DNA of 64,000 bases, taken from assembly GCF_010015445.1 (NCBI RefSeq), contig NC_053116.1:34826285-34890284 (forward strand). Reading direction: 5' to 3'. The notes beneath the pieces were generated by a model. The model was not told where the DNA came from and did not search any database. It saw only the letters and a list, made by a program, of their open reading frames with translations. Made by a program: the position numbers and the translations under genes. The DNA comes from Perca fluviatilis (Eukaryota; Chordata; Actinopteri; Perciformes; Percidae). Within the stretch, counting starts at the first letter, position 1; the number at the start of each line of letters is the position of its first letter. Of this stretch, positions 1 through 11,934 are shown in pieces.

Positions 1-511
1 TTGAACTGTATTTTTTGAGTTACTATATAGGCCAACTTTGATCTTGACATATAGGCTAAGCATTCTGTAGCAAATAACAATAAAACCACGATTAATTACA
101 TTATCCTAATGCAGTGTCACTACTTCAGCATGTAAATAATGCACCTAAAATACAAATGTTCTCCGACATGCACTCTAACAATGCAGCCCTATTTCTGATA
201 CCGTGGGGGGCACGTCACATCATGCAGCCCTACTGAATACAGTTATATTTTTCAAAATTTGTCTGCGTTTAGTCCTTTAGTCCAAAACGTGTCCCCTCCT
301 AAGCTCCAAACGCCAGTAAGATTCAGCTAGCATCCTGTCAGGCAACCGTTTTTTACTGAAAATAATTTAGGATTATTTTCAATACATATATAATAATAAT
401 TTTTAAGACTTTGAAGACCCAGCAGGTACCCTGTGCCTGTGATGCTGGCTCTTACTAAAACCAGCGGCATCCAATTATCTGCAACTCTTCCAAATGCTCT
501 TTTAAAAAAAT
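1..511. other. Intergenic, no gene seen
   Basis: AT-rich sequence. I see no exon with plausible splice sites, no recognisable protein similarity and no clear repeat family. It ends at the target duplication of the SINE that follows. Confidence 0.5.
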
Positions 512-519
512 GACTACGG

Positions 520-713
520 GTGGCCGGTTAGCTCAGTTGGTAGAGCAGGTACACGTATGTGGAGGTTTATTCCTCGAAGCAGAGGGTCCAGGGTTCGAGA
601 CCTACTTGTGACGATTTCCTGCATGTCTTCCCCTTCTCTCCTCCCTTTCATATCTGACCTGTCCTGTCTATTAAAGGTGGAAATGCCCCAAAATATAATC
701 TTTAAAAAAAAAG
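520..713 (+). repeat. tRNA-derived SINE with target duplication
   Basis: The head looks like a tRNA gene: an A-box-like segment (TTAGCTCAGTTGGTAGAGC) and a B-box-like GGTTCGAGACC about 60 bases later. A unique body and a tail ending in TTAAAGGTGGAAATGCCCC plus an A-run follow. The 8-mer GACTACGG lies directly before (512-519) and after (714-721), each preceded by an A-rich tract, as expected of a LINE-mobilised SINE. It is not a functional tRNA gene, because the anticodon and acceptor stems cannot be formed convincingly. Related copies lie at 21.57, 22.23, 35.45, 42.19 and 63.66 kb. Confidence 0.85.
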
Positions 714-719
714 GACTAC

Positions 720-1180
720 GGTTACAGTTTCTGATGAATTTCAAAACGTTTTCGTCACATAAGATCCAGAATTCTTTAGTTACTTTATTACTGTACAATT
801 GTATGCAGCAGCATGACACCCAGATCAGTAAATACACTCACAATAAATAGGATTAGAGAAAAATGTGAACAAAATCACAAAGCTAAAAAAAATCAAAGGA
901 TAACCCTCAAAAACTAGCCTATGAGTGGAATTAGTGGAATAAATATGAATATCAAAAAACACACTAGAGCTGAAACAATCATTCAGATAATCAAATGAGA
1001 GGAAATAAATCAACAGTTTTAATAAGTAATCTTTTAAGTCATTTATCAAAGCAAAAATGACAAATATTGAGCTGGTTTCAGCTTTACCATTGCAAGGTGT
1101 TGCTGCCTATCATAAGTTATTAAATGAATATCAAACCACAGTAGTACAAAAAAAGCTGCAACATCCGTCTATATGCCCCT
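720..1180. other. Intergenic, no gene seen
   Basis: AT-rich DNA between a SINE and an interspersed repeat. No exon, RNA gene or tandem repeat could be supported. Confidence 0.45.
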
Positions 1181-1184
1181 AGTC

Positions 1185-1800
1185 TCACTTTGCCAGACCT
1201 TCCTCCACAGTGCTGTGGAGGAGGGTCTGGCTACTCCACATAGCATTCCGGGATGGGAGAGAAACGTTCTCTGGTTTATTGGTATTTCTTTAAACCAATC
1301 CCAATCGTCTTAGACGGCGCTATGCGCTGGACGGAGCAACGGCGCCGCTGCAAAATAGCCTCGGGAATTATTTGGTGGAACATGTACGTTCAAAAGTAGT
1401 TTTAGTCGTGCGAGAGAAAACTCAGATTGGACAGATAGTCTAGCTAGCTGTCTGGATTTACCCTACAGAGATCTGAGGAGCAGTTAACCCTATAGTCCTC
1501 AGAAATCCACCGGAAAGCGGAAGGTAACGGACATGCGGTGGAATTTCCGGCGGCACCGGAGCAATCACGGATGGGGAACATCTACTACTATGCCCCTTTC
1601 TCTGGACAGATCCATCATGCAAGCAACACATGCAGTGAGAAGTGGAGTCTTTCATTTGTGTATCTGCTCCGTGATTCCGATCCACTCCAAAATGTAACGG
1701 GTTCTTCCCACGCTACAACCTTCCACCAAGTTTCAGGAGGATCAGGCCGGTAGTTTTTAACGTAATCCGGTTGACAGACACACAAACTAACAAACCTACA
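1185..1800. repeat. Interspersed repeat (non-autonomous DNA-transposon-like)
   Basis: It begins with a short hairpin (CCAGACCTTCCTCCACAG then CTGTGGAGGAGGGTCTGG). A moderately GC-rich body without a long reading frame follows. The segment about 1650-1800 (TGTGTATCTGC, GATCCACTCCAA.ATGTAACG.GTTCTTCC) recurs diverged at 47,080-47,220 inside a kif3b intron, which shows that this is a dispersed family. I cannot name the superfamily from the ends alone. Confidence 0.6.
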
Positions 1801-2149
1801 TAACCTACATAACCTCGTTGGCAGAGGTAATTATTTTGTGGGGTTAAAGGTTAAGTATTAAAAAAAAATCTAGTGTGTGAAAGCTAATATTTCCCCACTG
1901 TGTCAAGGATGCCACTATATCAGAGTTAGGGTAGAGTTACCAGCTCTGTCCTGCTCTTTATTAGGTTTTTGGGATTTTTTTTCACTCAGCAACCCCCGCT
2001 AAACTCATTACCCAAGATAGGGTTACGTTTGTCAGACACACTGGTTATCTTCATTCTAAGAGCCTTTTCTCTTGTAACGTTTAAAGTCAAAATCTAACTT
2101 CTGTCTTCTTTTCCAAGTATTTAAGATAAGGACTGAAATCCCTTATCGT

Positions 2150-2590
2150 ACTTGCAATACACTTAAGTAAACTACGGTTTTACTGTATTTACAGTATGCA
2201 TATTGTTTTTAAAGTTGAAGTTATTTTACTGTAAATAGACGTACAGTTTCTTACAGTATTATTTCAAATTTACAGTAATATACTGCCGTGTAATTCCCGG
2301 CTTTTCCTTTATTTTCCCAAGATGCATTGGTATTAACCGTAAATACCTGTAATCTTTAACAATCCCAGATAATGCTGTAATATTATTTTCTCCCAGAACG
2401 CTTTGCCATTTACAGTATGATCCTGTATAAGATTAAAACAGTAAGATACTGCGAGATTTTAGTTGTAAATTTAATAATAAATAATAATAATAAATTGAAT
2501 TTATATAGCGCTTTTCATGGACTCAAAGTCGCTTAATTTACATCAAAGCTTTACAGTGTAGCTCTGCACCGCAATAAAACAACAATACGG
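2150..2590. repeat. TTACAGTA-rich repeat followed by a TTTATATAGCGCTTTT tail
   Basis: Many short matches to TTTACAGTA and its complement occur between 2,180 and 2,440. Then an (AAT)n tract and the string TTTATATAGCGCTTTTCATG with CTCAAAGTCGCTT follow. That string resembles 3' tails of common fish interspersed repeats (family knowledge). No coding potential is seen. Confidence 0.4.
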
Positions 2591-2599
2591 TAATATAAT

Positions 2600-3000
2600 A
2601 ATAATATGCATATTTATTTCCATGTCTTCTTCATGGATCATCAACCTGTGGAGATGCTGACTTTTTGACTGGGACATGCTGCTGTAGCCTCAGTCTATTG
2701 GCACAATTAAGTGGCCATCAAGTGAATATTTAAGACGTTTTCATTTTAAAACTAGTCACCTTGAAGCATTAAAACGTCCCCACCTCATGGAGCTGTTAGC
2801 TTAATTAGCTAGCTAGCTACAGCTGAGCAGAAGAAGAAGAAGAAGAAGAAGGGGGGTCCGGGCATAGGCCCTGTTCAGACACGGTATGCGTGATCCAATA
2901 ACAAGTGGACAGCTTGAGATTTAAACTGTTGAATAGTCCAAAAAAAAGACAGTCAAAGGCCTACGCGTGACGAACGGGGTCATCCCTATGTTCCATATGT
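2600..3000. other. Intergenic, no gene seen
   Basis: Unremarkable sequence apart from a short (AAG)n run near 2,832-2,850. No exon could be supported. Confidence 0.4.
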
Positions 3001-3046
3001 GACATAGGGTTAGATAAAGTGACATAGGGTTAGATAAAGTGACATA
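3000..3046 (+). repeat. Short 20-bp tandem repeat
   Basis: The unit GTGACATAGGGTTAGATAAA occurs about 2.3 times in direct tandem. Confidence 0.8.
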
Positions 3047-3234
3047 ATTACCAGAGCAGCCAAAGAGCCACATGCAGCTCGAGACCTGCAGGTTTGCCAC
3101 CCCGACCTAATCTTTCCTCTTCTAGGCCTATTTGCATATGCGCGTCAAACAGCCCGTAGGCCTACATAGGCCTATTTGCCATGGAATTTGGCAGTAATGG
3201 TGGAAAAAGTAACAGACCGGTCTCATACAAAGAG

Positions 3235-3292
3235 GGGAACATAGGACCCAGGGAACATAGGACCTAGGGAACATAGGACCCGGGGAACATAG
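3235..3292 (+). repeat. 16-bp minisatellite
   Basis: The unit GGGAACATAGGACCCA is repeated about 3.6 times, with single-base differences at the last positions. Confidence 0.85.
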
Positions 3293-3299
3293 ACACGCT

Positions 3300-4080
3300 C
3301 CCCAACGAACGCTGGACAGGGACTTAAAAACAATGTATTCGGTCTGTGCAAAATCACGCAGGACTGACCAGAAGTCTTGCTCGGAAAAAAAGTATTTAAC
3401 ATCTACAATTCCATTCCATCCAACTGAACAAACCCCATCTGTTGATGAGGATCAAGTGAAATCAAGGAAAGCTCCAAAACAGCTACTGAACGGACCTTGC
3501 TGTGGGACTGTTTTATCACCTAAGAAGTATCTCACAGTGAACCAGCAGGCTGCATGTTTGCAACACATGTAATTAAATCCACCTAATCACATTTGTGACA
3601 TGACATCCCTTCTGCCGCCCTGTCTCCACACCAAACTCAACTTTTGGAAAATCAAAAATAGCTGTAAAATATCACCAAATGTCCTACTTGTGCTTATTTC
3701 CAGCGGTCCCTCAATGATTTCATCAGGCAGCGGATCATCTTTGAGACCAACAGACTTCCCTCTATTCCCAAGTCAGTCGGTGCCTAAGGTTAAGTACAAG
3801 TCTATCAGTGTCTGAGAGACGACCCCTTCACCAACGCTGTGTTTACTGCAGAGACAGAAAAGCCTATTAATAAATCTGTCGCAGACAGCCTGGCGGAAGT
3901 GGCCTGGGGGCTGTAAACTCAGTCTGGGAGAAAGAAGGATGGATGAAGGGCAAAACAGAGAGGGATGGATGGACAGAGTGCAGGAGAGAGGAAAAGGGGA
4001 TGAAGAAAGAGAGAAGAAAAAAAAAAAAAAAAGGACGGAAAGAAATTAAGATACATGGAAATGGAGCCAAGAGGGAGAAG
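3300..4080. other. Intergenic, no gene supported
   Basis: Two short open frames exist near 3,333-3,572 and 3,600-3,815. I recognise no protein family in them and see no credible splice-site pattern. A purine-rich stretch (3,930-4,080) leads into a (GT)n microsatellite. Confidence 0.4.
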
Positions 4081-4083
4081 GGG

Positions 4084-4086
<3 letters not shown>

Positions 4087-4182
<96 letters not shown>

Positions 4183-4192
4183 GTGTGTGTGT
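4087..4192 (+). repeat. (GT)n microsatellite
   Basis: About 53 GT units with one GC interruption near the 3' end. Reading frames on either strand here are only low-complexity Cys-Val or His-Thr runs. Confidence 0.98.
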
Positions 4193-4401
4193 TGTAAACC
4201 ATGGGTGCTAGTTGATGGATGGATCTAGGTTCTGAAAAGCCACAGCTGCCCCGCTCTTCCTAGAAAAGGATCCACAAGGAAAAGTGGCAGTATGTGGTTC
4301 AAGCATCTAGCATCCTCTTACTATTTCTGACCGGCATACTGCAGGACCCGTCAGAATGTGCGCTGGTCCAAAAAGCCTCTGCGAGAGTGTGAGTAAAGGA
4401 G

Positions 4402-4625
<224 letters not shown>

Positions 4626-4839
4626 GCGCTGCGCATTCGTCTGTTTTCAATCAGTCTATTACACAGCAAAGCATCATTCTTCTCCCTGACACAGCTGCCA
4701 GCTAAATGTAGTAAATGTATGCACTGCTGCATTTACTATATAGAGGAGGTAAAGAGTGATGTTTTGTGCATGACTGAATCAATGTGATAGTGTATTTTAT
4801 GTAACAGTACAAACTGTTGCCTTTGGGGGTATTAAAGAT

Positions 4840-5230
4840 TTGGGCTATTGCTGAGTCAGATGAGTGTCGTTTTTGTTCTATGGAATCTGAGTCAGCGTTA
4901 CATCTTTTCTGGTATTGTCATGTTGTTTCTGCCTTTTGGGAGGGAGGTTCAAAAGATGTGTAATGCAACGAAGCTGTGCTTTCAGCCAGAACCTTTCTCT
5001 GTGATCACATAGAAAAAAGAGATTTTTTTTTTTTTTATTATTATCAATCTGATTATTTTGTTTGGGAAAGACTTAGTTTTAAAGCGGCTGGTGTGAATTC
5101 CTTGAATATCAATCAATTTTGAATACAAACGATGACATTAAAAAGCATTTCGTAAGGTGGGAAACTATTACTGAAGCTGAAGTCTGCTAAGAAGTCTTTT
5201 TTTTTATGGATAAATGTTTTTCCTATCCTT
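4840..5230 (+). pseudogene. L1-type LINE ORF2 C-terminal remnant
   Basis: In one + frame from about 4,850 the translation contains ESDECRFC, then ESALHLFWYC, then AFWE. This is the C-x2-C ... H-x3/4-C arrangement typical of the C-terminus of L1-type ORF2 proteins, usually followed by a tryptophan. The frame is lost shortly after and the following sequence is AT-rich with T-runs. This is a dead fragment with no endonuclease or reverse-transcriptase core left. Class assignment rests on motif recognition only. Confidence 0.6.
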
Positions 5231-5239
5231 TCATGTTAT

Positions 5240-5960
5240 TTAGGTTGTTAGACCATCTTGTGATGATATACGTTGTGTGCTTGTGTTTATTAGGATGTAT
5301 CGGTTTGATTTTGTGTTTTGCTCTGTTTCGCTGTGACTGTGTTTGTGCCTTGATTTTTTGGTTACATAAGTCCTGTTTTTGTTGATTAAGAAATAATTTT
5401 TTTTATAACTGTTGCCTTTAATTGCGCGTCTTCCTCTGTACACTTTTGTTTAACACTGTGGCCGATATCCGACTATACAATGTACAATACAATATACAAT
5501 ATTGGGACAATGGTAAATGCACGTCAGCAAACCGATTCACTACAGGCCCACCAGGAAGAGCGTTCGGCCTTCCAGACAATTTATTTTTCAGTGTCACTCG
5601 TGGTATTGGAACAAAAAAAATCACTCTGCGGCCCGAAAAGGATTTTTCCCCATAGGCCACCATTGTAAAAGAGATGTCAAGACACTACAAACAAGGTCGG
5701 TTTAGGAGTCTTTTCGGTCTATTCTGAATTTGTAATCCATGGACTCTTTATATTTTAACTACTTCCATCTAGTGACGTCACCACAATGTAAAGTCTCTAG
5801 GCCGAGCAGGAACTGGGGGGCGAGGCCAGCGGGAGAAACACAATTGCGCATATTCAGAGGGCCGCCGCATATGACGTGAGTAAACCCTGAAACTTAAACA
5901 TTTTTTTGGCATCTGCGCCAAATGAGCAACTCAATTGAACTGAAGAGCAATTCGGGATCC
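5240..5960. other. Intergenic, no gene seen
   Basis: Short overlapping open frames near 5,420-5,700 show no recognisable domain. One perfect cAMP-response-element octamer, TGACGTCA, lies at 5,773-5,780 without other promoter context. Confidence 0.4.
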
Positions 5961-5964
5961 GGTA

Positions 5965-6286
5965 TAGGGGTGCATGATATATCGACTCAATATCGTTATC
6001 GCAATATCACGTTGCGCAATATTATATCAAAAGTGTCGCGATAAGTATGCAATATTTTGTTTATTTTGTGGAGCGCTGCGTCCCGTCCATTGGCTGTGTG
6101 GCTTAGTTGTGTTTGATTTAGAGGCCGCTTGAAACGCTATAATGATCATCATTTCATTGGCCAGTTACCATGCCGCTTGCACATGCTGTTACACGTCAGC
6201 GCCCAGGTCCACTACGTGACAACCCCTATGTAGCAAAATTAATATCAATATCGCAATATCACATTTTGTCAATATCATGCAACCCT
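5965..6286. repeat. Terminal-inverted-repeat element (hAT-like MITE)
   Basis: The left end TAGGGGTGCATGATAT and the right end ATATCATGCAACCCTA are imperfect inverted repeats. The interior is rich in ATATCG/CGATAT. No clear 8-bp duplication is visible at the edges, so the boundaries are approximate. Ends of the TAGGG(T/G)TG...CA(A/C)CCCTA type fit non-autonomous hAT elements. Confidence 0.65.
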
Positions 6287-6289
6287 AAA

Positions 6290-6900
6290 ATATATCCATG
6301 ATTCAGTACTGTCAGTTACACAGCAATATGTAAAACAAGCCACCGTAAGCTACTGGTCGAACCAGAAAAATGAATAATTTCCCTTGCATGGAGCGCTACT
6401 CGACCTGACCCGCTCTTCTTCAGGTTTTCCATTAGCAAAAGTTGTTGATAGTCTGGTACTTTTTTTTTGGTACCAACTCGGTCATGGTTCCAAGCGAACT
6501 GAGCCGATACTATAAAAAGGTGTAAAGTTAAAACGTTGAAGACCACTGATTGGTCAGAGAGAATCATAACTAGCATGACACGGGACATCCTGCACAAACC
6601 CGCCATTTTTAAATAGCCAAGCTACCGTCAATAGTAGGGACAGAACAATTATTGGCCTTTTTTTAGATACTGGGTATTAAATTGGAAGTTTCCAATTTCT
6701 TAAATAATTGCTTAAAGCATTTAAACAACGTTTTGTGTCGGAGTTTGTAACATTCCAAAATCTTAATTTTGACTTAAAGGTTTTCATTTTCACTGTAAAT
6801 GCATTCCGGTTCCAAATATCGGTTATCGGTTTCAATAACTACTTATAATCGGTATCGGCCCTAAAGAAACAGTATCGTTCGATCCCTAGTCAATAGTGAC
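6290..6900. repeat. Mixed interspersed-repeat debris
   Basis: It contains GGTACCAACTCGGTCATGG...ACTGATTGGTCAGAGAG, similar to a common fish repeat (recognition, not computed). Near 6,780-6,890, GGTTCCAAATATCGGTTATCGG...GTATCGTTCGATCCCTAG resembles the end of an hAT-like MITE. No gene is seen. Confidence 0.4.
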
Positions 6901-6947
6901 AGCAATTGTTCAGTCGGCCCAGATTTTAAAAAAATGGCAGGCCGCAA

Positions 6948-7030
6948 AACTATGCCGTACACTTCGTCATACACTATGTCGCACGCTACGTCGCATACCA
7001 CGTCGTACACTACGTCGTACACTACGCCGT
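6948..7030 (+). repeat. 12-bp tandem repeat
   Basis: Units related to TACGTCGTACAC recur about six to seven times with point differences. The Arg-Arg-Thr-Leu protein run in one frame is a by-product of this repeat. Confidence 0.8.
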
Positions 7031-7329
7031 ATATTTGACAAAGTGCAGACTCTCCGTTTACTTGCCTATGAAAGGATCCAGCTCATGTCGCATTGAAGAT
7101 GATGTCACGGCAGTTTCACGCGCCATTGCTATTGCGATCATCTGAGAATCCCGCCTACGCTGAGGGATGTGGAAAACAAAATATGGAGAAGGACCTGGTA
7201 CCAAAAGTAAGTTGAGTCGAGCGGAACCATACAGTGGAAATGAGGCATAAGTAAGTCTAACAGCAAAACTCAAGCGTACGGAATTGAGGAGGAATTTTAC
7301 TTTCCATTTGTAAGAGGAAGAATTTGTCA

Positions 7330-7900
7330 TATTGTTTGCCATAGTTTACTATGTCGTTCCACAGTCTCACTTTGAGTCTAACTAACTTTTTGGCACCATA
7401 AAGCAGACTGTGGGAGATTTGACACTACTTCAATTACAAATCATCAATTCATTTTCAGCACTTATATACAACCTCTAACTTTTCATTTGTTGCATATAGC
7501 TTGAAATAAAAAAGTCTACGCTGCAGGGGTGACAAACATCCACAGAAACTAAGGGAACTCCACCATGGCAGAAAAACACAATTTAACACACCAAGCTATG
7601 ATAGAACAGAGCATTGTATGGAAGAGCTGGGTACATTTTTTGATTTTTTTCAGTATTGATACCAAAACAATACATTTTTTATACTTTGCTTTCCTTATCC
7701 CTGAGGAATATAAACTTTTTTTCTACAAAACCCCTTTTTTTCATTGAACAAAATAATCCCTATATCTCAAGTGTTAAACAAGCAGATGTACAACAACTTT
7801 TCTTGAATAAAATAAAGTCTTAAACCGGCAAAATAATGATTAAAGTCAGTCCATATCTGAAAAAATAATGAGTAAACTCTAGACTATGGCTTACTCTTCC
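7330..7900. other. Intergenic, no gene seen
   Basis: AT-rich DNA with T-runs. No exon, RNA or repeat family could be supported. Confidence 0.4.
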
Positions 7901-7916
7901 GTTCTTTCCACACCCG

Positions 7917-8175
7917 ACACACACACACACACACAGTATGCCTCTCCTCCTCTCCAGCCATCCCCCTCTCAAAGTGCCCTGAATGACCAGCAGCTACTGC
8001 GTGAAACTCAAATATCACAAATAAATAAATCTTTCCCTGCTCGTCCAACGACGCTGGACACACATGCATGCAAACACGTGTACATGGGAGTACAAATACA
8101 CAAACTGCACGGCTCACATATGCACACGCGCGCGCACACACACACACACACTCGCGCACACACACACACACACTT
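7917..8175 (+). repeat. (CA)n microsatellite cluster
   Basis: (CA)n blocks at about 7,917-7,936 and 8,127-8,173, with CG-containing interruptions (CACGCGCGCGCAC) and a (CTT)n run at the end. Confidence 0.95.
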
Positions 8176-8484
8176 CTTCTTCTTCCAGTTCTCAGGCTCT
8201 CGTTTTGTTTCCCCGGCTTTTTTGGAGAAAATAGCAAATAGTACAATCTTATTGCAGCCCCCTCAGTGAACAACATCCATTATAGCATGAACCCGGTGTC
8301 CCCCATCTCCTCTGCACCCACACACCCACCCACCCCATCCCTGCCTCTAGAAGGTGAAGAAGTACAAAGAAAGGGATCAGAGCTTTTCCGATTCATCCCT
8401 GGTTATTAACTACCATTTGCCCCCTCAGAGGGCTGTCCCTCCCATTAACCCAACTGATGCTCTTTTCTCATGGAAATCAGCCTG

Positions 8485-8629
8485 CTGTTGTTGCCGCCGC
8501 CGCCACGGCCACCACCGTCACCGTCTCTGCTGCTGCCACTACCACCGCTGCCCGCAGAGGCGCAAGGAATTGTGGGGGGGGGGAGCGGTTTCATAGTAGA
8601 AGACCTCCCTCCAGCTCGAAAACAGCTCC

Positions 8630-8693
<64 letters not shown>

Positions 8694-8695
8694 CA
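8485..8695 (+). repeat. GCC-rich trinucleotide stretch and (CT)n microsatellite
   Basis: Irregular GCC/CCA/CTG triplets at 8,485-8,560 are followed by a G-run, then (CT)n at about 8,628-8,690. Several long frames overlap here, but all consist of low-complexity Ala/Pro/Ser/Leu runs, so I do not call a gene. Confidence 0.85.
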
Positions 8696-8699
8696 CACA

Positions 8700-9072
8700 C
8701 AAGCTAACGCCATGAGATCAGGCACACGTGCACGCGCACACCTACCATCCCGCGTGTCACAAACAGGGGCATGTGAGCGAGCTCGCACAGGCAAACACAT
8801 TCACTCAATCACAAAGGCAAACATGAACCGTGCTGCCTCCAACCGCAGGGGCATGGAAGTAATGCAAGGCAATGCATGGGAGTTAATGAGAAGAAGCTGG
8901 CTCAATGGGCCCGGCAGAAAATATTTTGGAGAGCAGAGCAGCTAAGAAGAATGCACCAATAATCAGGAGTCTGTGAGAAAAAAAAACAACCTAAAAATAG
9001 GACGGACTCTTTTTGTTTGAATTCTGGACATAATTACTGACGAAAAGATTGTAAATGTAAGTTTGCAAACTG
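8700..9072. other. Intergenic, no gene seen
   Basis: No splice sites or domains supporting a gene. It ends at the TTAA that flanks the next element. Confidence 0.4.
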
Positions 9073-9076
9073 TTAA

Positions 9077-10043
9077 CCCTTGAGTTGTCTTCCATTTGAC
9101 CACGCACTTGTCGTCTTCCCCGGTCAAAAAAATTAAATAAAAAAAAGACACTTTTTGTGACGTTTTTGTCTCTCTTTTTTTTCGACACTTTTGGCTTTTT
9201 TTCAATGTTTTTGGAGCTTTTTTTTTTTTTTTTACGTTTAACGCTTCTTAACTAACACCAACTTATCACCACTAGTTTTACACTTATTTTTGAAATTCAT
9301 GGTCAATAAACCTCATTTATAGGAAATTATACCTAATCCTTGAGTTAAAAACGCTAAAAATGATGAATTATTTAGACTAATATTAACATATATAACGAAA
9401 GACGCACTGGCGCGTCCAAATGATGTTTGACAAAACTTCTACTCAAAAAGCGTTACTACAAAATTTCTGACATTTATCTACTATATTTTATCATATATTA
9501 ACACTACTTTGTGAACCTAAAGACCCAAAACAATTCATAAAACACGTCATAAGTTAAGGTTTGTTTCCTAAAAGAGATTTGAGGACTTTCAAAAAGCCAA
9601 CATCAACGTTTCAGCTTTAGCGCCAAATTATCTCTTCACACGTTGCTCTGGGACAGATTTGGGCGTCACTACACAGAAAGCTGAGTATGTTCTGAACATT
9701 TCAATGTTAAACACACGGGGATCAGTTTTATGCAAATACCTTAAACAGGTACATTTAAGAAGATATGTGAACATGCCCTTAAACATCAGGAGGGTTAAAG
9801 GAAGGTTGATCCCAGACTGGTATGTCAACGTTCAGTCAGGATAACTGTTTCCAAAAAAATAAATAATAAAACACCCCAAATTCAATGAAAGTAGAGATCC
9901 GATCTTTTGTTGTACTTACGAAGTGCATTGTACGGAATCATCCGTATTATTTTTGGGGTTATTACAATCAGGTAGTTAAAAAGAAACCAATATTTCTGAT
10001 ATAGAAATATAGGGTCAAATTTGACCCGAAGACAACACAAGGG
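9077..10043. mobile_element. TTAA-flanked non-autonomous element, left unit
   Basis: TTAA at 9,073-9,076 is followed by CCCTTGAGTTGTCTTCC. The right end is GAAGACAACACAAGGG followed by TTAA at 10,044-10,047. TTAA targets and CCC-starting inverted ends are the piggyBac-superfamily signature. The interior has no transposase. Segments at 9,240-9,310 and 9,810-9,890 recur inverted in the neighbouring unit, so the two units together form an imperfect palindrome. Confidence 0.7.
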
Positions 10044-10047
10044 TTAA

Positions 10048-10094
10048 CCCTTGTGTTTGACTAGTTTAAAAAAAATATATGTATATATATATAT

Positions 10095-10167
<73 letters not shown>

Positions 10168-10582
10168 GGTTTCTTTCAACCATATTGCCCAAAAATCTAA
10201 GATTACTTCCATTGAATTTTGGGGGTTTTATTAAATTTGAGAGCATTTGAAAACAAACGTTTAAATGGTTTCAAAAGGGTATCCTGACTAAACGTTGACA
10301 TACCAGTCTGTGATACATTCAACAAGATCATCTGATCTTAACTATTAGTAAAAAAGTTTGGTTTTTTTATCATAATTTCTGCTTTTTTTTTTAAAAAAAG
10401 GTTTATTGACCATGAATAAAAAGAAGCGATGAAAAAGTGACACAACATTTAAAAAAGCGTCAAAAGCATGGGAAAAAAAAGCGGAAAAAACGTTGGGGAA
10501 AAAAAGGGGAAAAAAAAGTTAATTTTCAATTTTTATCCGGATGGACAACAAGTTCATGGTAGACGGGAAAACAACACAAGGG
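10048..10582. mobile_element. TTAA-flanked non-autonomous element, right unit
   Basis: It starts CCCTTGTGTTTGACTAG immediately after the shared TTAA (10,044-10,047). It ends GAAAACAACACAAGGG before TTAA at 10,583-10,586. It carries a long (TA)n/(CA)n microsatellite (about 10,075-10,168). It also holds inverted counterparts of the left unit, such as GTTGACATACCAGTCTG against CAGACTGGTATGTCAAC at about 9,813. No transposase is present. Confidence 0.65.
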
Positions 10583-10825
10583 TTAACAGATTTCATTTCC
10601 GCCAGAGATTTCTCAAAACGTTTGGAACTATTAAGGTTGTTGGCATTCTGGTGCACCTGTTTTTAGACGACACACCGTACATACACGGCCTGTGTAATTG
10701 GTATTAATAGTTCCATCAAGCTTTCAAAAGCTCAGAGGTGAATTTTTGAACAGTTAGAGAATGAATTATACCCGTGTGTTGCCATAATTGGGGAAGAAAA
10801 TACAGGTAATAATGAATGAAAATAG

Positions 10826-11866
10826 TAGTGCTGTAAGTTAAACGTGTTAGTAACGGCGTTAACGCAAACCCATTTTAACGGCGTCAATTTATTTATCGCG
10901 AGATTAACAATCTTTTTGGCCTAGCAACCTTTGTAGTTTTTTTCACATGCTGTTGCAACAACTAGTAACGTTAGAAAAACTACAACACCACACCGGATCT
11001 AGCTAGACCGAAAAAAACAAACAAACAGGCACGCAAGCAACACTCGTTTTCTCGAGTCAAACGCGCAAAGAATAGTAGGCTGACGTTACGTTTTGAGTGG
11101 ATGGCGAGCGCGAGACGCCGAAATGGATGCCAGTAAGATTCTGAATGGAAAGTTTACTTTTAAAAAGTTGTCGAGGGGGGGGGCAGTAGTTTCACGCATA
11201 CACAGCCTGTACTCCACGGAGAAAGCAGCCACACTGGAACTGCTGCAAATAAATAATAATTAACCGGTGATCACTGGACGTCAGTGAGTAATCCAAATTA
11301 TTTAGGAGTTACTGCACACTATATTGCCTATGTATATCAGCATACGGTTTTAGGACTGTGTTGTTTGTATTGCTTTTTTTTTTGACTGTTTTTGTCATTT
11401 GGGACATTGTCAACCCCCCTTTCTGTCCAGGAGAATTGTTACATTCCTTATTAGAAAAATGTAAAGGTTACAAATGTCCTGCTGTGGCATCTGGTTTTGG
11501 ACCATTTTGTTTGTACTATATAAGCAAAGTGTAAGTGTTACATCTCAGTTAGGTTAGGTACTTGGAGGAATTGTGCAATAATGACTGATTCACACATTTT
11601 CCTTTTGTTTACAGTAAATAAATAATAAACAATTACATATCTTAAAGTCAAGCTCATAAAGTAACTTTCTTTACATTCATTTGATTCCCAATCAAGATAT
11701 ACTGGTAAGAATTGCTTTCCATTGTTAAAATGTACTTAAAAACACTTCTGAAATGCTAAATAATACAATGTTATTCATGTGATAAAACATGCGATTAATC
11801 GTGATTAACTATAGAAATTTGCCGATTAATCACGATTAAAAAAAAAAGTATCGTTTGACAGCCCTA
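10826..11866. mobile_element. hAT-type non-autonomous transposon
   Basis: The ends TAGTGCTGTAAGTTAAACG and CGTTTGACAGCCCTA are imperfect inverted repeats. Directly outside lies a perfect 8-bp duplication, GAAAATAG, at 10,818-10,825 and 11,867-11,874, the hAT hallmark. Next to both ends are GTTAACGC / GATTAATCGTGATTAA motifs. A short frame from 11,123 (MDASKILNGKFTFKKL) may be a remnant of a host or transposase leader exon. No BED finger or catalytic domain is present. Confidence 0.85.
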
Positions 11867-11934
11867 GAAAATAGACAATACATGTATTATAATTATGTAT
11901 TATAATAATGTACTACTCATTATTTGGACTGTTT

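Noticed and set aside
527..600. Possible tRNA gene
   Set aside because: A- and B-box-like sequences are present, but the stem pairing is poor, a SINE body and tail follow, and target duplications flank the unit. It is a SINE head.
8457..8945. 162-residue + frame and overlapping - frames
   Set aside because: They cross GCC triplets and (CT)n. Composition is repeat-driven and no domain is recognisable.
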